Shown here one piece after another: positions 43,548 through 51,791 of a stretch of DNA of 64,000 nt. The notes below the pieces were generated by a model. It was given only the letters and a program-made list of their open reading frames with translations. It did no database searches and had not been told where the DNA came from. Source of the DNA: Methylocaldum marinum (GTDB taxonomy: Bacteria; Pseudomonadota; Gammaproteobacteria; Methylococcales; Methylococcaceae); the NCBI RefSeq assembly GCF_003584645.1, contig NZ_AP017928.1, positions 3,138,395-3,202,394 of the forward strand. Direction: 5' to 3'. The position numbers were made by a program, and so were the translations under genes. The first letter of the stretch is position 1. Each line of letters begins with the position of its first letter.

Positions 43548-44779
43548 GGGGGACGCTTGTCAAACCCGCACTCATTTCGGGCCGCGCCCAAGTACATTCC
43601 AAAAAGCAGTACGGAACGAGAGTGCGGCGCGTAGATCGGCAATCCTTCGCCGACGTCTCGTCCCGGCCGAGCATCTTCGTCGGCAAAGGATTGTCACAAA
43701 GGTTTGAAGCAATTCACCCGAACGGAAGGCGCCAACGACTCTCGCCAAGCCTGTTTTGCCATCTGAGCGAGATGCAAACGCTCCAGGCCGTTACATGCCC
43801 GCCATCCGTTCGAGATTTTCAAATAGCCGACAGTGGGGTCGACCGGATTTCGGCCGGCCCTTGGACCTCGCTGCTTTGCATTCGCCCGGCCGCCTCTGCC
43901 CGCCACCGACGATGATCCCGCCGGTCCGTCCGGGAAGCGTCCCGCAAGGTCTATGGATGAGTCCATGCGGCGGCCTCGGCACCGGTGATTTTTCCACCGG
44001 ACGAAGACCGAAGCCACCCCCGCGGAAAGATCGCAACCGCCGCGTTCGGAGGCATCCGCTGCGCCGCTTACTCCTGCCTTTTCGCTCAAATCCCGCCGCA
44101 TCGCCCCTTCAAGCTGTTGTCACATGGCGACCCCGGCTTTCCCAAGGCTATTTCGGGCGCCCATGGAATGACATACGGCCGCCGTTTCTTTCGCCGCACC
44201 CGCGCAAGCCCTGTAACTTCTGGGCGACATCAACAAGCTCGGATAGCCAAGCATCTCGATCGGGCTTCATAGAAAACAATAATTTACATTAGTGGCACGT
44301 GTTTTGCTGATACCGTCCAAGTCGTGTTTCGGGTCAAGCCACGGCCGATTAAGGGCGGCAATGACCGAACGGATTTACCGCCGATAACGAAATCATTTGG
44401 GCGATTGAGGAAATCAGGAAGAAAATGACAACCTTCACGGAATGAATATGACTTCGGCGGTTGTTTGCAATGCAAGACGTTCAAATCCGGAATCGGCACA
44501 AGGCGGGATTCCCCGGGCATTTCTGAAGCCATATTTTTGTCAATGACATCCGAATCCTTTCCATTAATGGATTCTTAATCCAGTTTTACGAGGTTTAAGC
44601 AGCCTAGTTCATCAACCTTATCTGACAACGCGAAGCCACCGGAAGGCAGCTCCGAAAAATCACCGGCCTGAGGAAAAAACCCCATGACAGCGGGATTTCC
44701 AGATATGTTGAACAGGGCTGCTCAACGGCGAATCTCCTAGGGTTTCCCAGACCGCAGAACCCCTTGGGGATTTGTAGTA
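43548..44779. other. Long intergenic region with dispersed repeat copy B
   Basis: 1.2 kb without a believable gene. Bases 43633-43773 hold two CGGCAATCC/GGATTGCCG-type palindromes and the TTTTGCCATCTGAGCGAGAT tail, a copy of the repeat also at 36058 and 49141. Many overlapping short frames here are in repeat sequence. The last 500 bp are AT-richer and likely contain the promoter of the beta-helix protein. Confidence 0.6.
43633..43773. repeat. Dispersed palindromic repeat, copy B
   Basis: CGTCGGCAAAGGATTG, then GGCGCCAACGACTCTCGCC, then TTTTGCCATCTGAGCGAGAT, in the same order as copy A at 36058-36156. An additional palindrome (GATCGGCAATCCTTCGCC) precedes it. Confidence 0.7.
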
Positions 44780-46234
44780 ATGAGTATCTTTAAATCGAAT
44801 ATCAGCCTCCGACTAAATCGAAATTATCAAGGGCAACCCGTACACGCTGCACCCGCCCAAGAAGCCCGCCGGAACCGTGTTAACATAAATCAAACGGTCG
44901 GAAGGATTTCGAAAACCTTGAGCTTCTCCTTTTTGCTCTATAGCCTATTCGAACTCTTCTTTCCCCATCTGAGCTTCGCCATTCCCGCTTTCCCCGGCGC
45001 CGAGGGTTATGGCAGCGAGACCGTGGGCGGACGAAATGGCCGTGTCATCGAAGTCACCAACACCGACGATTCCGGTCCCGGCAGTCTGCGCCAGGCACTC
45101 GAAGTGGAGACGGGTCCTCGTATCATCATCTTCCGCGTCGGGGGCACGATCCCGCTAAAACGTCCGATCGCGATCAAAGGCGCAAACAGTTTCGTGACTG
45201 TCGCGGGACAAACCGCGCCCGGTGACGGCATCCAGCTGAAGAATTTCGGACTTCTCATAAAAGATGGCGCGCACGATATCGTTCTCCGCCACTTACGAAT
45301 CAGACCCGGCATGGATGGGGTGAAGGGATCGAACGGCAGCAATATCGACGCCATAGAATTCTATGGCGCGGATACGAGCAAGCGTATCTACAACGTCGTC
45401 GTCGATCATGTCTCCATGCAATGGGCTATCGATGAAAATACAAGTACCTGGGGACATGTCAGGGATGTGACCTTCCAGTACAGCCTCATTGCCGAGGGCT
45501 CGACGGAAGGACATCCCGAAGGCGCTCACAGCGCGGGGTTCATTTCCGGCCTGGATAGAAAACCGACCAAACTCAACACCCTGAGCATTCACCACACCTT
45601 GTTTGCACACAATATGATGCGCAACCCGAGGATTAAAATGTCCCTGGTGGATTTCAGAAATAACGTGGTGTATGACTGGACGGAATGTGGCACGGCTTAT
45701 TTTACCGACGGTACGCGATTCAATTTCGTCAACAATATCTTCCTGAAAGGGCCTGCCACTCCCCGCTGCAATACCGTCTTGGGTATGGACGCCACGACAA
45801 AAGCTTATCTCTCGGGCAATTACAGTCCTCAATGCCCTGCCGGTTGCGGCGACGACTGGCAGATCGGAGTGTCCGGTAACCGGAACAGCCTGCTGAAGTC
45901 TCCTCTCGCAACCCCGCCCGTTACCACGGACCAAACTGCCGCGGTCCTGGAGGCGGTTCTCGCCAAGGCCGGCGCCGTTCGCCCGGCACGGGACGAAGTG
46001 GACCAGCGTATTGTCGATGATGTCGTCAACAAAACCGGAAACATCGGCATCGGCGGTGACTACCCCATTCTAAACTCGGATATTGCACCGATCGACACCG
46101 ATCACGACGGCATGCCGGACAGTTGGGAACTCGAACATGGCCTCGACCCGAACGATGCTTCGGACCGCAATGCCGACCTGAATCAGAACGGCTATACCGA
46201 CCTTGAGGATTATCTCAATGAGTTGGGCGCCTAG
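44780..46234 (+). CDS. Secreted pectate-lyase-like beta-helix protein
   Basis: 484 residues. A long basic N-region is followed by a hydrophobic stretch (FSFLLYSLFELFFPHLSFA) and probable cleavage before IPAFPGAEGYG. The body matches the polysaccharide lyase 1/pectate lyase-like beta-helix family: PAFPGAEGYGSETVGGRNG, DSGPGSLRQALE, IVLRHLRIRPGMDG, VVVDHVSMQWAIDENTS. The C-terminus IDTDHDGMPDSWELEHGLDP is a thrombospondin-3/dockerin-like calcium loop with NQNGYTDLEDYLN. It likely cleaves or trims an acidic polysaccharide. Position after the polymer genes suggests that polymer is the substrate. Confidence 0.88.
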   Translation: MSIFKSNISLRLNRNYQGQPVHAAPAQEARRNRVNINQTVGRISKTLSFSFLLYSLFELFFPHLSFAIPAFPGAEGYGSETVGGRNGRVIEVTNTDDSGPGSLRQALEVETGPRIIIFRVGGTIPLKRPIAIKGANSFVTVAGQTAPGDGIQLKNFGLLIKDGAHDIVLRHLRIRPGMDGVKGSNGSNIDAIEFYGADTSKRIYNVVVDHVSMQWAIDENTSTWGHVRDVTFQYSLIAEGSTEGHPEGAHSAGFISGLDRKPTKLNTLSIHHTLFAHNMMRNPRIKMSLVDFRNNVVYDWTECGTAYFTDGTRFNFVNNIFLKGPATPRCNTVLGMDATTKAYLSGNYSPQCPAGCGDDWQIGVSGNRNSLLKSPLATPPVTTDQTAAVLEAVLAKAGAVRPARDEVDQRIVDDVVNKTGNIGIGGDYPILNSDIAPIDTDHDGMPDSWELEHGLDPNDASDRNADLNQNGYTDLEDYLNELGA

Positions 46235-46620
46235 GTTTCTGTTCAGCGTTTTCCGATCGATTCAATGAATCGAGGTTCCTTAGGGTCATAACCTTAACGG
46301 CTGCGTGCGATGAGGGCGCCGTCATATGATCGACGAGCCCGTACCCGTATCCTCGGTGATTCGCTCCCCCATAGCGTGCCGGCAACGGCCGAAGTGTGTC
46401 GGGGGCGACTCCGGGCGCGGTTCGGAAATCACGCCGACGCTTCATCGAGACCGGTGGTCCCGCCCTCTGCCCCACCGGTCTCACACGCTATCTCCCGAGC
46501 GGGATGCTACCGAAAGAATCCCGTTCAGGCTCGAATACATTCCATTCCGCCGGCTTTTCGTCCTATCGATCGGATGGAGCCGGGAAGAGCCGGACAGGGA
46601 ACGGTTCAACCGATGGTCAT
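46235..46620. other. Intergenic region, nothing recognised
   Basis: 386 bp between convergent genes. Overlapping short frames on both strands have no ribosome binding sites or family resemblance. Confidence 0.5.
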
Positions 46621-47016
46621 TCAATAGCGTCTCAAGCGTCTGAGCCGCGCGGGCATGACGGCAAATGCCACGGCTCCGGCGAATGCCCCTATAGTCGCGA
46701 AGACCATGACGCCCAACAGAATGCTCGGCTGCTTCGGCAGACTCCCGATAAGCGCAACGATCAGATAACAGACAGCCGTCGCCAAAGCTCCCGCTTGAGC
46801 GCCGCAAACCGCTCTACGCACGACCTTCTCGGGAATTGGACGTGAGCGAAATCTAAACCCCGGGAAAATTCAGGCCAACAGTGCGGGCACACCGCCGAAA
46901 AAATAAAACATCGGTGCCGCGAATATCCAGGGCAGGGCTACGACAGCGGGACCGACGACGAGACACCACAGGAACATGTACACAATTGACTGGAAAGTGG
47001 GAGCAGGATTCTCCAT
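46621..47016 (-). pseudogene. Small membrane protein split by an in-frame TGA
   Basis: ATG at 47016 gives MENPAPTFQSIVYMFLWCLV with two hydrophobic helices to GGVPALLA, then TGA at 46870-46872. The same frame continues open without any shift: IFPGFRFRSRPIPEKVVRRA and two more helices (LATAVCYLIVALIGSL, ILLGVMVFATIGAFAGAVAF) to a stop at 46621. TGA is one base from GGA (Gly), which would fit PALLAGIFPGF. The original product would be about 131 residues with four helices. The two halves might also be separate small proteins (48 and 66 residues, the second from a GTG at 46821). Confidence 0.5.
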
Positions 47017-47576
47017 CGAAATGCCTCGCGAAACCGTGGAAATACTTTAATTTTTGTAGGGTGGGTTAGGCCGCAAGGCCGTAACCCACCGGGCGACCTC
47101 GAATCGGTAGGTTACGCTCCGCTAACCCCATAGACACCAGGGACCGTCCGGCGTTTCGGGCAGCGGAAAGCGTTGGAATTCTTCGCGGGACGGCCGCTGA
47201 AGTCCAGCGGGATTTGGATGCAGAAATTCAGGGTCCTTTCTCTTGCAATGCGCACTCCCGCGCGAATGGCGCGGAGCATGCCGCTACCAGGATAGGCCGG
47301 GTGACATCCGCATTGACATCCGCCACCAAGCCACTTACCATCAGCCCCAGATTCCGCATTATGCGGTTGAATTTTCTATAATTTCTTGCCGGCACGGCGC
47401 TAACCGTACGGCAGATTCATTGTGCCCGGCGCAGAATGGCGAAAGCGCATTCCGGCCGTTGCTCGCGGTTTGCGTCGATCAGGCCCCGATCCCGGAACGC
47501 CAAGGGAAGGGCTTGTTATGACCGAGTTTTTCCGAGCCCCTCTTGCAACCCTACCCGGCCCATGAGGATTACAACA
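47017..47576. other. Intergenic gap with GTAGGGTGGGTTA repeat
   Basis: 560 bp. Bases 47060-47090 form a hairpin GGTGGGTTAGGCC...GGCCGTAACCCACC, followed by a GGTTACGCTCCGCTAACCCC stretch, a widespread type of dispersed repeat. The right part probably carries the zwf promoter. Confidence 0.5.
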
Positions 47577-49052
47577 ATGAGTCAACTCCCCTTTCCGCAA
47601 TCCTTCAACGTGGTTTTTTTCGGCGGCACCGGCGATCTGGTGATGCGCAAGCTGCTGCCGGCGATGTACCAGAGTCACAAAAACGGCCAACTGGGAGAGG
47701 CCGGCTATTTCTACTGCCTCGGACGGCGCAACTACACGCCGGAAGAATATCGGTCGATCGCCGAGGAAAAGGCCCGGCACTTCCTGCCGGCGGCAGACTG
47801 GGACGACGAAATCTGGGCTGCCTTCCGGCAGCGCGTCGTCTACGAAAGAATCGACGCCGAAAATCCGGAGGAATACGCCGCCCTGAAATCCAGGCTCGAT
47901 AAGACGCCGGCCGAAGTCAACGTCTTTTTTTTATCGGTCGCGCCGTCGCTGTTCACCATGATCTGCCAAAGCCTGGCGCGGCAGAAGCTCAACGGACCGA
48001 ATTCCCGGGTGGTGCTGGAGAAGCCCCTGGGACACGATCTCGCTTCCAGCAATGCCATTACCGAGGCGGTCGGCCGCCATTATCATGAAAAGCAGATCTA
48101 TCGCATCGACCATTACCTGGGCAAGGAATCGGTCCAGAACCTGATGGCGCTGCGCTTCGGCAACGCCCTGTTCGAACCGCTTTGGCGCCGGCAGTGGATC
48201 ACCGACGTCCAGATCACCATCGCCGAGGAAGTTGGGATCGGCAGCCGCGCCGGATTCTACGACGGTACCGGGGCGCTGCGCGACATGGTGCAGAACCATC
48301 TGCTGCAATTACTCTGCTTCGTGGCCATGGAACCGCCTTCCAGCCTCGACTCGGACGCCATCCGCAACGAAAAGCTCAAGGTTCTGGAATGCCTGGTACC
48401 GTTCACCGCCGAGGAGGTCAGAGCCAACACTGTGCGCGGACAGTACCGCGCCGGCACTTCCGGCGGCCATGCCGTGCCCGGATATCTCGAAGAGCCCGGC
48501 GTCCCCGCCGGCAGCAAAACCGAAACCTTCGTCGCCATCAAGGCGGAAATCGCCAATTGGCGCTGGGCCGGCGTACCTTTTTACCTGTTCACCGGCAAGC
48601 GCCTGCCCAAGCGGCTGGCGGATATCGTGATCCATTTCCACGATGTTCCCCATCACATTTTCCCGCTGCCCAGCAACGGCTCGCGCGCCCCGGCGAAACT
48701 CGTCATCCGCCTGCAACCCGACGAATCGATCCGCCTCTACCTCAACGCCAAGCTGCCGGGCCATTCGATGCAACTGCGTCCGGTCTCGCTGGATCTCGAT
48801 TTCACCAGCAAATTCAGCGAGCGCCGCGAAGAAGCGTACGAACGTCTCCTGCTGGATATCATCCGCGGCAATCAGGCGTTGTTCGTGCGGCAGGACGAAC
48901 TGGAAATGGCCTGGCGCTGGGTCGAACCGATTCTCAACACCTGGGCGGCCGATCCCGAAGGTCCGGAACCGTATAAGGCCGGCACCTGGGGGCCCGCGGC
49001 CTCCGCCGAACTGCTGTCGCGCAGCGGCCATCGCTGGCACGAGGACGATTGA
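47577..49052 (+). CDS. zwf: Glucose-6-phosphate 1-dehydrogenase
   Basis: 491 residues from ATG 47577, with GAGGA eight bases upstream; a longer upstream frame is unlikely. NADP-binding VVFFGGTGDLVMRKLLPAMY, catalytic RIDHYLGKESVQNL with its His, and the C-terminal domain with ITIAEEVGIGSRAGFYDGTG. It makes 6-phosphogluconolactone and NADPH. The usual partners pgl and edd are not adjacent. Confidence 0.96.
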   Translation: MSQLPFPQSFNVVFFGGTGDLVMRKLLPAMYQSHKNGQLGEAGYFYCLGRRNYTPEEYRSIAEEKARHFLPAADWDDEIWAAFRQRVVYERIDAENPEEYAALKSRLDKTPAEVNVFFLSVAPSLFTMICQSLARQKLNGPNSRVVLEKPLGHDLASSNAITEAVGRHYHEKQIYRIDHYLGKESVQNLMALRFGNALFEPLWRRQWITDVQITIAEEVGIGSRAGFYDGTGALRDMVQNHLLQLLCFVAMEPPSSLDSDAIRNEKLKVLECLVPFTAEEVRANTVRGQYRAGTSGGHAVPGYLEEPGVPAGSKTETFVAIKAEIANWRWAGVPFYLFTGKRLPKRLADIVIHFHDVPHHIFPLPSNGSRAPAKLVIRLQPDESIRLYLNAKLPGHSMQLRPVSLDLDFTSKFSERREEAYERLLLDIIRGNQALFVRQDELEMAWRWVEPILNTWAADPEGPEPYKAGTWGPAASAELLSRSGHRWHEDD

Positions 49053-49604
49053 GCGCGCGGCGGAAAAGCCTCCACAGGGTAAGTGCGATTCGGACTCATA
49101 AACGATTCGAGTCGCCCCGGAACGCCGGTAAGATCGTTTTCATCCGGCTCATACGGCAAAACGGGCTTGGCGGAATTCGTTGACGCCTACAGCCACGATA
49201 GATCGACTCAAACCCTCGTAGGTCGGCAATCCTTTGCCGACGAACCCTTCGGCCCGGAGGCGGCGTCGGCAAAGGATTGCCGACCTACTCGCGGAGCTCC
49301 CGTAACAATTACGGCCCTCAAAACAAGAATTCACATTGCGTCATATATCCTGCTATTTATATAGTTCCGTGATGGGGGAAATCGCTTCGGTCTGATTGGA
49401 CTAGACGCGAACGGCTAAACGAAACCACGAACACACATTCACAAACCGGCAGTCCGTGAGGCCTGAGGCGGGCCGTGCTTTTCCGCGGGAACTACCGGGA
49501 TGACGCCAGAGCCTGCCGAGCTTGCGCGCGGCGTAAGCTCGCGGGTCGAAGTGGTGACCGCTCGATGACGATTGTGAAGAAAGCGCCGGCGGCGCAAAAA
49601 TAAG
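49053..49604. other. Intergenic region with inverted copy C of the repeat
   Basis: 552 bp with no gene. Bases 49141-49287 hold the repeat found at 36058 and 43633, in reverse orientation, with two GTCGGCAA/TTGCCGAC palindromes. The final 100 bp precede a sensor kinase gene. Confidence 0.6.
49141..49287. repeat. Dispersed palindromic repeat, copy C (inverted)
   Basis: CTCATACGGCAAAACGGGCT at the left and GTCGGCAAAGGATTGCCGAC at the right. Reverse complement matches copies A and B in order of parts. Confidence 0.75.
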
Positions 49605-51347
49605 ATGAACGATGACAAGATAACAATCCCAGGGTCGCCTCCGTCGGAGGAGGAGAAAGCTCCGCTGCTTTCGAGCGACATACCGCTCGCCGAGCCGAAC
49701 TTCCGACTCCTGTTCGAGGCCGTGCCGGGCCTTTATCTTGTACTGACGCCGGATTTCCGTATCGTCGCAGTCAGCGACGCCTATGTACGCGCCACGATGA
49801 CCCGCCGGGAGGAGATCATCGGTCGCGACATTTTCGAAGCCTTCCCGGACAATCCGGACGATCCCGACGCGATCGCCGGCCACAACCTCAAAACCTCCCT
49901 CCAGCGCGTGCTGCACACCGGTAAACCCGAAGCCATGCCGGTGCAGAGATACGATATCCCGATACCGGCGGAGCAAGGCGGCGGATTCGCGGTACGTTAC
50001 TGGAGCGCCTACAATACGCCGGCACCCGGGACGGACGGCGCCGTCGCCTATATCATCCACCGCGTGGAGGACGTGACCGAGTTCGTCCAGCTCATGCAGC
50101 CGGGAAGCGAGCAAAGCGCGCTTCCCGGCTCGCGCCAAGAACGCGCCGTGCAAATCGAAGCGGAAATCTATGCCCGGGTCAGGGCGGTTGCGGAGGCGGC
50201 ACTGTGCGAAACCGAGACGCGAGCCAGGCTGATCTTCGAAACCTCACCTCTGGCTATGCTCGTGGTCGATGCGCACCGGCAGATCGTCCAGGCGAACGGG
50301 CGTGCCGGCGACGTTTTCCGATGCCCGTCCGAACGGCTGATCGGGCTTCCGGTGGAAGCCCTTATACCCGACCGCTTTCGCACTCACCATCCCGAACTCG
50401 TTTCCGAGTACTTCCGCCATCCCGAGCCGCGCGCCATGGGCAAGGGGCGCGATCTGCACGGCGTCCGGATCGACGGCGAAGAATTTCCCTGCGAGGTCAG
50501 CCTGGGGCCGGTGCACATCGCCGGGAAGCTTCACGTGATCGTCAGTGTCGTCGACATCACCGTACGCAAACGGGCGGAGGAGGAAATCCTTCGTCTCAAC
50601 GCCGACCTGGAGAGGCGCGTCGAGGAACGCACCGCCGAACTCCAGGCCGCCAACCAGGAGCTGGAGAGCTTCGCCTATGCCGTCTCCCACGATCTGCGCG
50701 CACCGCTTCGGGCCATGGGCGGGTTCAGCCAGGCCCTGGCGGAGGATTACGGCGAGCGCCTCGAGGGAGAAGCCCGCTTCTACCTGGATCAGATCATTCT
50801 CGGTAGTCGCCGCATGGGCGAACTGATCGACGGTCTGCTCCAGCTTTCCCGCTGCACTCGTGGCGAGCTGCGGCGTGACCCGGTCGATCTGTCCGCCCTC
50901 GCGGAAAGCATTTTTGCCGAGCTGAAGCGGTTGGAACCGTCGCGCCGGGTGGCATGGCAGGTAGAACCGGGACTCGTCGCTCGCGGCGATGCCCGAATGC
51001 TCGAGGTTGCCCTGAGAAACCTTATCGGTAACGCCTGGAAATATACGGGCGACACCGAGGCGCCGATGATCCGGATATACACGGAGCCAAAACCGGACAA
51101 CGAGTTTCAGCTATTCTTTGTAACGGATAATGGCGCGGGCTTCGATATGGCCCACGCCGCCAAATTGTTTCAGCCATTCCAGCGACTGCATCGACAGGAA
51201 GAATTCCCCGGTCTCGGCATCGGCTTGGCTACGGTCCAGCGCATCATCCATCGTCACGGCGGCACGATTGGAGCAATTGCTGCTCCGGGGCGGGGCGCCA
51301 CCTTCTGCTTTTCCCTACCGTTCGCAGGCGGCGACGAGGAGACATGA
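49605..51347 (+). CDS. PAS-domain sensor histidine kinase
   Basis: 580 residues, no membrane segment, so cytoplasmic. In order: PAS near 30-150 (FEAVPGLYLVLTPDFRIVAV), PAS near 205-325 (FETSPLAMLVVDAHRQIVQA), a coiled coil (LERRVEERTAELQAANQELE), HisKA with the phospho-His in YAVSHDLRAPLRAMGGF, and an ATPase domain (NLIGNAWKYT, FVTDNGAGFDM, GLGIGLATVQRII). Resembles bacteriophytochrome-type kinases lacking the GAF/PHY part. The stop overlaps the receiver gene by 4 bp, so the two are coupled. Confidence 0.93.
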   Translation: MNDDKITIPGSPPSEEEKAPLLSSDIPLAEPNFRLLFEAVPGLYLVLTPDFRIVAVSDAYVRATMTRREEIIGRDIFEAFPDNPDDPDAIAGHNLKTSLQRVLHTGKPEAMPVQRYDIPIPAEQGGGFAVRYWSAYNTPAPGTDGAVAYIIHRVEDVTEFVQLMQPGSEQSALPGSRQERAVQIEAEIYARVRAVAEAALCETETRARLIFETSPLAMLVVDAHRQIVQANGRAGDVFRCPSERLIGLPVEALIPDRFRTHHPELVSEYFRHPEPRAMGKGRDLHGVRIDGEEFPCEVSLGPVHIAGKLHVIVSVVDITVRKRAEEEILRLNADLERRVEERTAELQAANQELESFAYAVSHDLRAPLRAMGGFSQALAEDYGERLEGEARFYLDQIILGSRRMGELIDGLLQLSRCTRGELRRDPVDLSALAESIFAELKRLEPSRRVAWQVEPGLVARGDARMLEVALRNLIGNAWKYTGDTEAPMIRIYTEPKPDNEFQLFFVTDNGAGFDMAHAAKLFQPFQRLHRQEEFPGLGIGLATVQRIIHRHGGTIGAIAAPGRGATFCFSLPFAGGDEET

Positions 51348-51784
51348 TGAAAATCAAGACGATCCTGTTGGTGGAAGACAACTTCCAGGACGAACTGCTG
51401 ACCTTGCGCGCGCTGCGGAAAGTCAACCTGGCCAACCAGGTGGACGTCGTGCGTGACGGCCAGCAGGCGCTGGACTATTTGTTCCGGCAAGGCGAATTCG
51501 CCGAGCGCAAAGGCCCTGAACTGCCCACCGTGGTTCTGCTCGATCTCAATCTGCCCCGAATCGGAGGCCTCGAAGTGCTGGACCGGCTCCGCGCCGACCC
51601 ACGCACCGCGTTCTTGCCGGTAGTCATACTCACGTCCTCCGACGAGGAGCGGGACCGCCTTCGCAGCTACGAGAACGGTGCCAACAGTTTCGTCCGCAAG
51701 CCGCTGGATTTCACCGAATTCGCCGAAACGGTAGCGCGTCTCGGCGTCTACTGGCTGGCCACGAACGAAGCGCCAGGGGGTTGA
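51344..51784 (+). CDS. Stand-alone receiver protein (Rcp1-like)
   Basis: 146 residues. A single receiver domain: ILLVEDNFQDELLTLRAL, phospho-Asp in VVLLDLNLPRIGG, Thr/Ser in VVILTSSDEERD and Lys in FVRKPLDF. The extended loop (FRQGEFAERKGPELPT) is typical of Rcp1-type response regulators that pair with phytochrome-like kinases. Lies between the kinase and the GGDEF/EAL gene. Confidence 0.94.
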   Translation: MMKIKTILLVEDNFQDELLTLRALRKVNLANQVDVVRDGQQALDYLFRQGEFAERKGPELPTVVLLDLNLPRIGGLEVLDRLRADPRTAFLPVVILTSSDEERDRLRSYENGANSFVRKPLDFTEFAETVARLGVYWLATNEAPGG

Positions 51785-51791
51785 AGCGACC

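Noticed and set aside
44620..44700. Sequence with GCGAAGCCACCGG that recalls a cyclic di-GMP riboswitch.
   Set aside because: The essential GCAAACC part and the pairing expected of GEMM-I are missing.
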